The translations under genes were made by a program, and so were the position numbers. From Candidatus Reidiella endopervernicosa (GTDB lineage Bacteria > Pseudomonadota > Gammaproteobacteria > GCF-013343005): a stretch of 64,000 nucleotides of DNA. Below the pieces are notes generated by a model. The model saw only the letters and a list, made by a program, of their open reading frames with translations. It searched no databases and was not told the origin of the DNA. The DNA is taken from positions 1,780,501-1,844,500 of the forward strand of contig NZ_CP054491.1 of NCBI RefSeq assembly GCF_013343005.1, read 5' to 3'. This document shows positions 28,572 through 41,331 of this stretch, piece by piece. Positions within the stretch are counted from its first letter, which is position 1, and each line of letters starts with the position of its first letter.

Positions 28572-28675
28572 GAAAACTATCCTGTTTGATTGAGTCGACA
28601 GGCGTCGCAGGATAGCAGTTTAGGGCGTCACTGTCCTTGGTGCGCGTGTCAGATAGGGTGGGCGAAAGGGCTCGC

Positions 28676-31155
28676 TTAACCAGTGGGTAGCGTCACTTCA
28701 ATTCGCAATCCGCCCAAGGGTGAGCTGTCGAGTTTGAAATCGCCGCCGATGGCGCGTGTTCGCTCACGTATACCGGGAAGACCGAAGCCGTCGCCAAGCA
28801 GATCTGACTTCAATCCCTCGCCATCGTCTTCGATGGAGAGCACAACGCGTGGTTCATCACGCTCGTTCTGAACGCTGTTGATGGAGATGAGGATGTTATT
28901 AGCGTTTGCGTGGCGGGTTGCATTCACCACGCCCTCTTGAACGATGCGATAGAGGGTGATGGCGAGCGTCTCGTTGAAATCGTCGATCGGTGTGTTGATC
29001 TCTATCCGGTAGCTGATGTGCGGGTGGCTGGCCTCGATCTGCTCAATCAGCCCCTTCAGGCTCTCGGCCAAACCAAAGTGCTCTAGCAGACTGGGACGCA
29101 GCTGATTGGCCAGACTGCGGATGGAGTGGTGCATCACCTTGGCGTTTTCGTCGATGATCGAGGCACTTCTCTGAATATCATCAAAATCGGTGCTCGTATG
29201 GATGGTCCGAGCGTTAAGGTGAATGGCGGTTAGTAGCTGTCCGAGTTCATCGTGCAGTTCATGGGCGAGGTGGCGACGCTCCTCCTCCTGAATGGTGAAC
29301 ATCTTATCGGTCAGGCCCCGGTTCTGCTGCAGTAGCTCCTCGGTGAGTGCCTCGGCTCTATTGCGTTCAGTGATATCGATGCCGGCGCTCAGAGAGCCGA
29401 CAATATTGCCCTGTTCGTCGTGGTCAAAGCTGTTATGCCAGGCGATCAGTCGCCGTTCACCGCTTGAGGTGACGATATGGTTCTCGTTGTAGGTGACTTC
29501 ATCTAAAACGCCAGAGATGATCTTTTTGAATATTTCGTAAATGACCTCATGCCCTTCAGGCTGAGGCAGGAAGTTGTCAAACCAGTTCATGCCGATCAAC
29601 TCATCCTCGCTCAAGCCGATGAGCTCACAGCCTCGACGGTTGATTAAGGTGATATTGCCATCTGGGTCGAGCGCGATGATCACCGCCTCGACGGTCTCCA
29701 GATAGCGCTCGGCGCGGCTAAACTCTCGACCCAATAGATCAAGCGTGGTTTTGTGACGAGAGACCTCTTCGGCGAGTTTCTGATTGGTCTCGCCCTGAAT
29801 CTTAATGCTCTTCTCGATGTCGCGGGTGTAGTGAAGTCTGTTGGTCAGATGAACGATCAAAATCACTGTTAGCAGTAGTGAGGTGATGAGTACGCCATAG
29901 GCCTGCCATGACGGTGTCTGTTCTAGCGCTGAGGCGGAGGGAACGAAGAGTAGCTCCCAGGTGCGGCCCGCAACGGAGAAGCGCTGCTGCCACTGACGCT
30001 GACCGCCATGGAGAGCGAAGTGAGGGCGGTTAGTCCCCGATAGTCGACGCCGTCTGCCTATTCGTAGTTGAGAGCGTGAGCGAACGACGGAGAAGATGGC
30101 AGCGGCTTATGTCGGCGTAGAGTCAGTGAGGAGCTGTGTAGAGCCGCGAAGAGGTGATTACGCAACGAACGCAGGACGGTCGGGGCGCCGTAGGCATAAA
30201 CGGTCGCGTTAAGTATTTGCCGCTTGCTTGGGCTTGGATGCCCAAAACATGCTTCCGCAAAAATAGCGACTCCCCGGAAATTTTGTGTCAGCGTCTGATA
30301 ATCGCGAGGTTGGCTGTTGGCGGCTGAGGTGGCGGGAATGAAGTGGAGAAGATTGTGTTCATCCCCGTTGGTTATATCGTATAGGTAGAGCTGGCCATCG
30401 ATGGCCGTCAGTGGCGCTAATGCCAGATCGACGATGTGGCCGATTCGCAGCACCTCGACCAGTACGCCACGGCGTGCGGCGTGGCGCTGTTCAACCGTCT
30501 CAATGGGCTGATCGAGGTGGTAGATGGGTAGCAGGATCAGAACTCCGGCCTGCTGCTCCGACTCCTGCACCAGCTTGATAGTGGCTGTGGCGGTCAACTT
30601 CCCGCTTAAGAAAGCGCGTTTGGTTGACTGTTTTCGAATCGTCTCAGAGGCGATGTCGTAGCCCAGTGCGGCTTCGTTCCCCTGGTAGGGCTCTATGTAG
30701 TAGACGATGACGTACTCATCCCGCTCTGATGCGGGGATCAGCCCGTCGCTGCTCCGCTCGGTGAAGATGAAGTCGCGTGACAGCTCTCGGCTGGCGAGCA
30801 TCTCGTAGTAGTCGCGCTCAGAGTGGTCGATAACGGGATTCCAGGAGAATCCCTGGATGCCGGGGTAGCGCTCCAGCGTGTTGCGTACCAGTGTGCTGAA
30901 TCTTGAGCGGCTCAGCCCGGGATTGCTTCTGACGCAGTCACTGATCAGGTTGATGGTGCCGATGTGATCGTGGATGACGCTCTTTATGGTGTTGGAGTAG
31001 AGCGTTGCGTGGTTTGAAAAACGCACCTGCTGGTTCTGCAGTTCCCAGTTATTGGTGGCCTTATAAAGGGTGATGGAGAGTGCGACGCCGATAATAAACG
31101 TCAGAAATATTGGAGCGTACCGCTTTGCCTGGTGCAAGAGGGTTGTCCTTTGCAA
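28676..31155 (-). pseudogene. CHASE-PAS-HisKA_3 sensor histidine kinase, interrupted by the element
   Basis: From 31155 down there is a membrane helix (YAPIFLTFIIGVALSITLY) and a CHASE sensor domain (YPGIQGFSWNPVI; LGYDIASETIR). Copy 8 then splits the gene after TLTQNF. The second part resumes QWQQRFSVAGRTWELLFV (end of CHASE), a second helix, a PAS domain (LDPDGNITLINRRGCELIGL), the histidine box RRHLAHELHDELGQLL and an ATPase domain (GEGLKSDLLGDGFGLPGIRER). This is a NarL-type kinase. The two parts sum to 2199 bp, exactly 733 codons. No response regulator is adjacent. Confidence 0.9.
29997..30277 (+). repeat. 282-bp dispersed element, copy 8
   Basis: It runs from CGCTGACCGCC to GCGACTCCCCGG inside the CHASE domain of the sensor kinase. 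It shares the minority hairpin type with copy 2. Exact removal restores the kinase to one unbroken frame. No target duplication is seen. It reads in the opposite direction to the kinase gene's template numbering, so its ORF-like strand is sense to the kinase. Confidence 0.94.
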
Positions 31156-31262
31156 CGAGACTCCGGTGGTCGTTGCGCTGAGGGCGATGTTCTCGGATGA
31201 GTGTTGTGAAGCAGTCTAGCAGAGAAAAATGAGGCTGCTTCAAGCCGTGCGTCTACCTGTGG

Positions 31263-32543
31263 CTATGATGCGGGTAATCCGTCGAGTGCCAGCAGCGCAG
31301 CGCCGTAGGCGGCCTCAAGATGATCGGCCTCAAGCATCGGTACACCGAGCTGGCGTTGCCGGATATCTCGCCAGACGAGATTCCGGGCGCCTCCACCACA
31401 GCTTCGGACTGAGCTGGGATAGGGGGCACCGCTCTGTGCCAGCAGGGTGTAGCCATCACACTCGATACGGGCGATTCCCTCCAGCACTCCCTGGAAGAAG
31501 CGTGTCTCATCTTCGGGGTGGGGAGTCAGTCGTGGTTCCAGGGTTGGGTCGTTATGTGGAAATCGCTCGCCAGGGCGGGGCAGGGGGTAGTAGTTGAGCC
31601 CGGTATGTTCGTCGGGTTTGAGCTGTGGAGTCAGCTTCTCCATCTGCTCATTGCTGAAGAATTGACGTAGTACCGTACCGCCGCTGTTGGAGGCGCCACC
31701 GGTGAGCCACAGGTCACCCAGTCGGTGGCTGTATATACCGTATAGCGGATCGTAGATTGGGTAGTCACTAATCACCTTGAGTACCAGCGTCGAGCCGAGT
31801 GAGGTGACCGCCTCACCGACCTCTTTTGCCCCCGAGGCGATAAAGGCGGCAATGCTGTCAGTGGTGCCTGCCTTGATCAGGGTGTCCGGATGGAGACCAA
31901 ATTGATCAGCGAGGAATTTATTAATCTTATCAATTGGTTCACCGGGTCTCTTAACCTCAGGTAACAAGCTTTTGTCGATGCCAAGCTGTGCCATCCACTC
32001 GGGCCAGCAGCGTCCCATCGGGTCGTAACCGAGCTTCAGGGCGTTGTTTTCGTCGCTGATACCGAAGCGCCCACTGAGGCGTCCTGCCAACCAGTCGGCC
32101 TGGTGCAGGGCGTAGCGAGACTCCTCGGCCTGGGGTAGTAGATGGAGCAGTTTTGCCAGCGAGCTACTGGCGCCGTGTGCACCGGAGAAGGGTGGGGCAA
32201 TGGCGGCGATCTGCTCCGCCTCAGTGCGGCTTCGCGAATCGTTATATATCAATGCGAGAGTCAGGGGCTGGCCGATCTCGTCGCAAAGTAGCAGGGTGCC
32301 GGAGGTGGCATCAACGGCGATCGCCTGGCTATTGCGCAGATCGGTGCTTTCACCGAGTTGTTTGAGTGCCGCAGAGAGGGCCTGCCACCAGATCTCAGGG
32401 TTTTGCTGCTGTTCGACGCCGTTGCCCTCAGGAGCGGGCATGCAGACTGCGCTTTCGGCGACGATCTGGCGTGAAGTATCAATCGCGATGGCACGGCACC
32501 CGGAGGTGCCGACATCGATACCTATATAGAGGGGATCACTCAG
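31263..32543 (-). CDS. FGGY-family carbohydrate kinase
   Basis: The N-terminal ATP-binding start [17 protein letters not shown] is in frame upstream of the first ATG, so translation must start earlier. The likely start is CTG at 32543, whose CTGA overlaps the queF stop; ribosome coupling would explain the rare start. The body has the hexokinase-fold motifs [29 protein letters not shown] and near the C-terminus [14 protein letters not shown], with [14 protein letters not shown] kinases phosphorylate sugars such as xylulose, ribulose or sedoheptulose; the exact one is not readable. The length is about 426 residues. Confidence 0.85.
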   Translation of the reverse strand: MSDPLYIGIDVGTSGCRAIAIDTSRQIVAESAVCMPAPEGNGVEQQQNPEIWWQALSAALKQLGESTDLRNSQAIAVDATSGTLLLCDEIGQPLTLALIYNDSRSRTEAEQIAAIAPPFSGAHGASSSLAKLLHLLPQAEESRYALHQADWLAGRLSGRFGISDENNALKLGYDPMGRCWPEWMAQLGIDKSLLPEVKRPGEPIDKINKFLADQFGLHPDTLIKAGTTDSIAAFIASGAKEVGEAVTSLGSTLVLKVISDYPIYDPLYGIYSHRLGDLWLTGGASNSGGTVLRQFFSNEQMEKLTPQLKPDEHTGLNYYPLPRPGERFPHNDPTLEPRLTPHPEDETRFFQGVLEGIARIECDGYTLLAQSGAPYPSSVRSCGGGARNLVWRDIRQRQLGVPMLEADHLEAAYGAALLALDGLPAS

Positions 32544-32929
32544 GGGAGGGTGACCGGCTGGGGTGGATTCCAGTCTGCGGCACGGTGCTCAGCGATCACG
32601 GTGGTGTAGATACCACCGCGTACGTTGAACTTGCCGGTGACGCGCATGAAACGGGGGTTACAGGCGGCGACAAAGTCGTCCAGCATGGTATTGGTTACCT
32701 TCTCGTGGAAGGCTCCCTCCTCGCGGTAGGCCCACATGTACATCTTCAGCGACTTCAGCTCGATGCACGCCTTGTCGGCCACGTAGGCGATATGGATGGT
32801 CGCGAAGTCGGGCTGGCCGGTCTTAGGACAGAGACAGGTGAACTCGGGGATGTCGATGCGAATGGTGTAATCGCGCTCAGGCATCGGGTTGTCGAAAGTT
32901 TCAAGTTCCTTACTGGGCTGGCTAGGCAT
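32540..32929 (-). CDS. queF: NADPH-dependent 7-cyano-7-deazaguanine reductase
   Basis: QueF reduces preQ0 to preQ1 in queuosine synthesis. This is the short, 129-residue type (YkvM-like), with the catalytic cysteine in [14 protein letters not shown] and the substrate motif [21 protein letters not shown]. The aspartate and histidine of the active site lie in DFA and FHE. With gluQ at 2524 the window holds two queuosine-linked genes, though they are not adjacent. No preQ1 riboswitch was recognised upstream. Confidence 0.95.
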   Translation of the reverse strand: MPSQPSKELETFDNPMPERDYTIRIDIPEFTCLCPKTGQPDFATIHIAYVADKACIELKSLKMYMWAYREEGAFHEKVTNTMLDDFVAACNPRFMRVTGKFNVRGGIYTTVIAEHRAADWNPPQPVTLP

Positions 32930-33145
32930 GGGGTGCTCTTCGTGGTAGTTTTGTCGGCCCGGAATTGTAGCCGAAAAGTCGTGCGAGACGAAGGTACTTT
33001 AAACCGGTCAGGGAGGATATTTCAGGGTTCTTTTTTATGAGAAACTAGATTAATAAGTTTCTTCAACCTTTTGATTTAAGGATAATAATCCTGAATATTT
33101 GGTTGAATAACCAGAGCTGTTCCACACTTTATCGAATAACACACT

Positions 33146-36100
33146 ATGCGTCTGAGCAAGATTAAACTCGCCGGTTTTAAGTCGTTTGTTGACCCAACCA
33201 GCATCCAGTTTCCCAGCAATCTGACCGGTATTGTCGGTCCCAACGGCTGCGGCAAGTCGAATACCATCGACGCCGTGCGCTGGGTTATGGGTGAGAGTTC
33301 GGCCAAACATCTGCGTGGTGAGTCGATGGCCGATGTCATCTTCAACGGCTCCTCGGCACGCAAGCCAGTCGGACAGGCGAGTGTTGAGCTGATCTTCGAT
33401 AACAGCGATGGCGCGGCCGGTGGTGAGTACGCCAAGTACAACGAGATCTCGATTCGTCGCGCCGTCTCGCGTGATGGTCAGTCGGCCTACTCACTTAACG
33501 GCACCCGCTGTCGTCGTAAAGACATCACCGGTCTGTTTCTCGGCACCGGCCTCGGTCCACGTAGCTACTCGATTATCGAACAGGGAATGATCTCTCGTGT
33601 CATCGAGGCGAAGCCCGAAGAGCTGCGCACCTATCTCGAGGAGGCGGCCGGTATCTCCAAATATAAGGAGCGCCGCCGCGAGACCGAGAACCGCATCAAA
33701 CACACCCGTGAAAACCTCGACCGCCTCAGTGACCTGCGCGAAGAGCTGGAGAAGCAGCTTGATCGTCTGCAGCGTCAGTCCAAGACGGCTGAGCGTTTCA
33801 AGGAGCTGAAGCAGGATGAGCGGCTGCTCAAGGCGGAGCTGTTGGCGCTGCGTTGGAAGGAGCTTGATGTTGATGGTGGCGGTTTTGAGCGCACCATCCA
33901 GGAGAAGGAGACCGAGCTTGAGGCGGTAATCGCCGAGCAGCGTTCCGCCGAGAGCGAGCTGGAGAAGCTGCGTGGTGCCCATATCGAGGCGAGCGACCGC
34001 TTCAATGAAGTGCAGAGCACCTACTACGGTCTTGGTGCAGATATCACTCGTATTGAGCAGAGTATCCAGCACGGCAAGGAGCGCATTCAGCAGCAGACAC
34101 ACGATCTTCAGCAGGTTGAGCAGGCCTATAGCGAGGCCAAATCACACATCAATATCGATACTCGCCGCCTTGAGGAGCTCGAGAGCTCGCTTGAGACGCG
34201 CCAGCCTGAGTTGGAGCGTGCTGAGGCGGCGCTGGAGGAGTCGGCAGCCGATCTGGAGCAGAGCGAGCAGGCGGGCCACGACTGGCAGGGCGAGTGGGAA
34301 GATTTCAACCGCCGCGCCGCAGAGCCGGCGCGTGCCGCCGAGGTGGAGCGCACCCGGATTAGTCAGATTGAGAGCACGCTGATGCAGCTCGAAAAGCGCC
34401 GCAGTCGTGCCGAGGATGAGCTGCAGGGGCTCTCCGGTGAATCGCTGCAGACGGAGATCGAGCAGCTGATCGAGGAGTCGACCATCCTGCAGAGCGAGGT
34501 GACGGCCCGTCAGCAGGAGCTCGAAGGGGTGCTGGAACGGCTGCAGCAGACCCGTGAACAGAATAATCAGGACAATAATGAACTGCATGAGCGTCGTCAG
34601 CGTCTGCAGAACATCAGTGGTCGTCTCACCTCGCTTGAGGCGCTGCAGGAAGCGGCGCTCGGCAAGAGCGAGGGTGTCGTTACCGAGTGGCTGCAGAGTG
34701 CTGGCTTTAGTGAGGCGCCGCGTCTGGCGCAGAACATTGAGGTCGACTCGGGCTGGGAGCGCGCGGTCGAGACGGTGCTGGGTCAATATCTGCAGGCAGT
34801 CTGCGTGGATGGCTTTGATGCCGCCAGCGATCTGCTCGGGGAGCTCTCGAGTGGTTCACTGACCCTGTTTGATACGACTGTGGCGGCGGGTGCCGCGGAG
34901 GCCAATGCCGCTACGCCGATCCTTAATAAGGTGCGTGCCCCCTGGGCGGTCGACTCGCTGCTGGGTGGTGTCTATTGCGTTGATGATCTGGCTGGGGCGA
35001 TGGCACTACGTGCCAATCTGGCTCCCCACGAGTCGGTCATTACCCGTGATGGTATCTGGCTCGGAGCCGGTTGGCTGCGTGTGGCACGAGATGCCGATGA
35101 GCAGGCGGGTGTTCTGCAAAGAGAGAGTGAAATCAAAGAGCTATCTTCATCTATTGAAGAAGAGTCTAGCATGGTTTCACAGCTTGAAGAGCGCATCGAG
35201 GCGGGACGTGAGATGCGTCGCACGCTTGAAGGACGTCGTGAGGATCTGCAGCGCCAGATCAACCAGGAGAACCGTCGTCACGCCGAGATCAACGGTCAGG
35301 TAGAGGCGCGCAAGGGGCGTCTGGAACAGGTGCGTTCGCGTACCGAGCAGCTGCGCGGGGATATCGAAGAGCTGCGCGGTCAGACCTTGCAGGAGGAGGA
35401 GACGCTGCGCGGTGCCCGTACCACCATGAATGAGGCGGTGGTGCAGATGGAGGCGCACGAGCAGCAGCGCGAAGCGATGGTGCGTCAGCGTGACCGTCTG
35501 CGTGAGGGGCTCGATGCGATCCGTCGACGCGCCCAGCAGGATCGTGAGGCGGTGCACAAACTGGCGCTGCAGATCGAGTCGATGAATACCGCGCACACCT
35601 CGACCACCGAAAATCTGGTCCGTATGGAGGCGCAGCTGACCCAGTTCAGTGCCCGTCGTGATGAGCTGCAACAGTCGCTCAGCGGTGGTAGTGAGCCGAT
35701 CCAGCAGCTGGAGACGGATCTGGAGCAGAAGCTCTCCGCCCGTAGTGAGGTAGAGCGCAAGCTGAGCGAGGCGCGTCGTGGCGTCGAAGAGATCGACGAG
35801 TCGATGCGCAAGGTGAGCGAGTCACGTAGCGGTGTCGAACAGCGGGTGCAGACGATTCGTGAATCACTGGTGCAGACCCGCATGCAGTGGCAGGAGATTA
35901 CCGTACGCCGTCGTACTCTCGAGGAGCAGGTCGCCGAGACCGACTTCGAGCTGGATAAGCTGCTCGAACAGCTCGACGCCGGGGCCGAGGCGAGCGCCTG
36001 GCAGCAGAAGGTGGAGGAGATGGAGCGCCGTATCCAGCGTCTCGGTCCGATCAACCTCGCCGCCATCGATGAATATAAGGAGCAGTCGGAGCGCAAGGTC

Positions 36101-36655
36101 TACCTTGATGCGCAGAACGACGATCTGGTTGAGGCGCTGGAGACCCTGGAAGGGGCGATGCGCAAGATCGACCGCGAGACCCGTACCCGTTTCAAGGAGA
36201 CCTTCGATCAGGTCAACTCCGGCATCCAGCGTCTCTTCCCGCGTCTCTTCGGTGGCGGTCACGCCTACCTGGAGCTGACCGGTGACGATCTGCTCGAGAC
36301 CGGAGTGACGGTCATGGCGCGTCCGCCCGGCAAACGCATCTCCAATATCCACCTGCTCTCCGGTGGTGAGAAGGCGTTGACCGCCGTATCGCTGGTATTT
36401 GCCATCTTCGAACTCAATCCGGCCCCCTTCTGTATGCTTGATGAGGTCGATGCGCCACTCGATGAGGCCAACGTGGGCCGTTTCTGCGAGATGGTCAAAG
36501 AGATGTCGGAGCAGGTACAGTTCATCTTTATTACCCATAACAAGACCACCATGGAGCTCTCCAATCAGCTCTCCGGTGTGACGATGCACGAACCGGGTGT
36601 GTCGCGGCTGGTGGCGGTCGATGTTGCCGAGGCTATACAGCTCGCCTCGGCCTGA
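33146..36655 (+). CDS. smc: Chromosome partition protein Smc
   Basis: A 1169-residue SMC. The head has Walker A GPNGCGKSN at residues 32-40, the R-loop, signature LLSGGEKALTA and Walker B CMLDEVDAPLDEANV at the C-terminus. Two coiled-coil arms span about 170-490 and 670-1000, with the hinge between them (GYLQAVCVDG-like, residues 520-650). Smc with ScpA and ScpB (scpA and scpB are at 53.5-55.6 kb) compacts and segregates the chromosome. The start ATG is followed at once by RLSKIKLAGFKSFVDPT, the normal SMC opening. zipA follows 10 bp later. Confidence 0.97.
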   Translation: MRLSKIKLAGFKSFVDPTSIQFPSNLTGIVGPNGCGKSNTIDAVRWVMGESSAKHLRGESMADVIFNGSSARKPVGQASVELIFDNSDGAAGGEYAKYNEISIRRAVSRDGQSAYSLNGTRCRRKDITGLFLGTGLGPRSYSIIEQGMISRVIEAKPEELRTYLEEAAGISKYKERRRETENRIKHTRENLDRLSDLREELEKQLDRLQRQSKTAERFKELKQDERLLKAELLALRWKELDVDGGGFERTIQEKETELEAVIAEQRSAESELEKLRGAHIEASDRFNEVQSTYYGLGADITRIEQSIQHGKERIQQQTHDLQQVEQAYSEAKSHINIDTRRLEELESSLETRQPELERAEAALEESAADLEQSEQAGHDWQGEWEDFNRRAAEPARAAEVERTRISQIESTLMQLEKRRSRAEDELQGLSGESLQTEIEQLIEESTILQSEVTARQQELEGVLERLQQTREQNNQDNNELHERRQRLQNISGRLTSLEALQEAALGKSEGVVTEWLQSAGFSEAPRLAQNIEVDSGWERAVETVLGQYLQAVCVDGFDAASDLLGELSSGSLTLFDTTVAAGAAEANAATPILNKVRAPWAVDSLLGGVYCVDDLAGAMALRANLAPHESVITRDGIWLGAGWLRVARDADEQAGVLQRESEIKELSSSIEEESSMVSQLEERIEAGREMRRTLEGRREDLQRQINQENRRHAEINGQVEARKGRLEQVRSRTEQLRGDIEELRGQTLQEEETLRGARTTMNEAVVQMEAHEQQREAMVRQRDRLREGLDAIRRRAQQDREAVHKLALQIESMNTAHTSTTENLVRMEAQLTQFSARRDELQQSLSGGSEPIQQLETDLEQKLSARSEVERKLSEARRGVEEIDESMRKVSESRSGVEQRVQTIRESLVQTRMQWQEITVRRRTLEEQVAETDFELDKLLEQLDAGAEASAWQQKVEEMERRIQRLGPINLAAIDEYKEQSERKVYLDAQNDDLVEALETLEGAMRKIDRETRTRFKETFDQVNSGIQRLFPRLFGGGHAYLELTGDDLLETGVTVMARPPGKRISNIHLLSGGEKALTAVSLVFAIFELNPAPFCMLDEVDAPLDEANVGRFCEMVKEMSEQVQFIFITHNKTTMELSNQLSGVTMHEPGVSRLVAVDVAEAIQLASA

Positions 36656-36665
36656 GGAGAAGAGA

Positions 36666-39727
<3,062 letters not shown>

Positions 39728-39782
39728 TCTGATGGGGCTTTTAAAGGCCCGTTTTAGTATTGACAGTAAACATAAGTGAGTA

Positions 39783-41048
39783 ATGGGACGTCGCAATATG
39801 GGAATCTGCGGATTCGATTTTGGAACAAGCAATTCTACGCTTGGTGTTATTCGAGGTGGTTTTCCAGCGCTAGTTGATCTGGAAAATGGAAAGAAGCCAC
39901 TTAGGTCGGCAATGTTTTTTAATGAGCTTGATCACTCGATTAGCTTTGGTGAGATAGCTGTCGAGAATTATCTTAATCATGAAGAAGGGCGATTGCTGAC
40001 ATCTCTGAAAAGCGTCCTGGGAACATCGACGATGAACGCTTCCTCGGTGATTTTTAATCAGCATAAGTCATTTAAAGAGATTATTGGTTTTTATGTTGCC
40101 CATGTAAAATCGATTGGTGAATCACTTGTAGAAGCAGAGTTGTCCAATGTGGTTGTGGGTCGTCCAGTACATTTTAATGACCGAGATTCAAAAAAAGATA
40201 AAGCGGCTGAAAATGTACTAAGAGAAGTGTTTGTTGAGCAGGGATTTAAGGATATTGAGTTCCAGTTTGAGCCAATTGCTGCTGCGAAAACGTTTGGCCA
40301 TGAAAATACAGCGGATAAGCTGGCCATGATTGTCGATATTGGTGGCGGTACGTCCGATTTCAGTATAGTAAGAACAGGAGACGATGCCGATGGATCATCT
40401 GGCGACATTGTTGCTACTGCAGGAATTCATATAGGCGGTACAGATATAGATCAGGTGATCGCCTTACATAAGGTAATGTCTAAGCTTGGTATGGGTGGGA
40501 CGATGATATCGTCTTCAGGAAAAGAGTTGCCATTACCAAAGTCCTATTTTTATGACATGACAATGTGGCATTTGGTGAGCCAGCTCTACAGTCCAGGAAC
40601 AGTAAGGAAGATAAAGGATACTTTTCGATATGCCTGCAATATGGATGAGGTGACCAAGTTTTTACAGGTTATCGAAAAACAGGATGGGCATAGGGTGTTA
40701 GCAAGTTGTGAGAGCGCCAAAATTGATTTGGTTAGTCATGGTGAGGCACAGATAGATCTTGAATTTGTTGAGACTGGTTTTTCCATATGTTTGTCTCATT
40801 CGGATTTGAAGGGTTTGATAATCGAGAAAATTAATAGCGTGCTTAATGAAATAAAATCGATGCTCAAGTCTGTCGGGCTTAGTGGTGATGAAGTCGATGT
40901 TATTTATTACACGGGTGGAACAACTAAGATAGATTTTATTAAAAATAGAATCGGTGCCTTGTTTAGAAATGCTCGTACGGTTGAAGGTGATGCATTTGGA
41001 AGTGTAGGAACTGGTCTTACTTACGATGCCATGGAGAAATTTAAGTAG
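39783..41048 (+). CDS. Hsp70-like protein (YegD family)
   Basis: A 421-residue actin-fold ATPase with CGFDFGTSNSTLGVI (phosphate loop), VGRPVHF, IVDIGGGTSDFSI and YYTGGTTKIDF. These are the Hsp70 nucleotide-binding motifs, but there is no substrate-binding domain, as in YegD. Its role is unknown; YegD-type proteins are thought to be atypical chaperones. The sequence is AT-rich compared with ligA next to it, and it opens a four-gene island with a different base composition. The second ATG (39798, MGICGFD) is a reasonable start, as the family begins there. Confidence 0.88.
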   Translation: MGRRNMGICGFDFGTSNSTLGVIRGGFPALVDLENGKKPLRSAMFFNELDHSISFGEIAVENYLNHEEGRLLTSLKSVLGTSTMNASSVIFNQHKSFKEIIGFYVAHVKSIGESLVEAELSNVVVGRPVHFNDRDSKKDKAAENVLREVFVEQGFKDIEFQFEPIAAAKTFGHENTADKLAMIVDIGGGTSDFSIVRTGDDADGSSGDIVATAGIHIGGTDIDQVIALHKVMSKLGMGGTMISSSGKELPLPKSYFYDMTMWHLVSQLYSPGTVRKIKDTFRYACNMDEVTKFLQVIEKQDGHRVLASCESAKIDLVSHGEAQIDLEFVETGFSICLSHSDLKGLIIEKINSVLNEIKSMLKSVGLSGDEVDVIYYTGGTTKIDFIKNRIGALFRNARTVEGDAFGSVGTGLTYDAMEKFK

Positions 41049-41249
41049 ATACTAGTCTCAAGCTGAGAGGCGTGGTTTGGTTGTTCATGGAGTGATCAAG
41101 CAGGCTAGATTTCTATGATATAAGACGGGTTAATCGTTTGAAATAGATCGCAAGTCAGGTGTTTTGATCGGGTATATCAGTAAGGTGGATTGATTAGTGC
41201 TATTCCGGTTTGGTTAGGGTTGTCGTTTTATATGCAACTCTTTTCTTGT

Positions 41250-41255
41250 TATAAT
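41250..41255 (+). promoter_or_regulatory. Possible -10 box before the fusion enzyme gene
   Basis: TATAAT lies about 40-80 bp upstream of the coding start. No good -35 box is found at 17 bp spacing. It is the best promoter candidate in the 283-bp gap after the Hsp70-like gene. Confidence 0.35.
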
Positions 41256-41331
41256 ACAAAGCGTTATTCGTCGATACACGGATTTAGATATCAATACCAA
41301 AAAAACAATTATTACTTATGGGACATTCGAT

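Noticed and set aside
11466-30277. Element as a group I or group II self-splicing intron
   Set aside because: It occurs antisense in the IS transposase genes, lacks the GUGYG...AY ends of group II introns, and has no constant U before the 5' junction as group I introns need.
33076-33145. preQ1 riboswitch upstream of queF or a regulatory RNA before smc
   Set aside because: The gap 32930-33145 holds only a short AGGAT/ATCCT palindrome and AT-rich DNA, not a preQ1 aptamer pattern.
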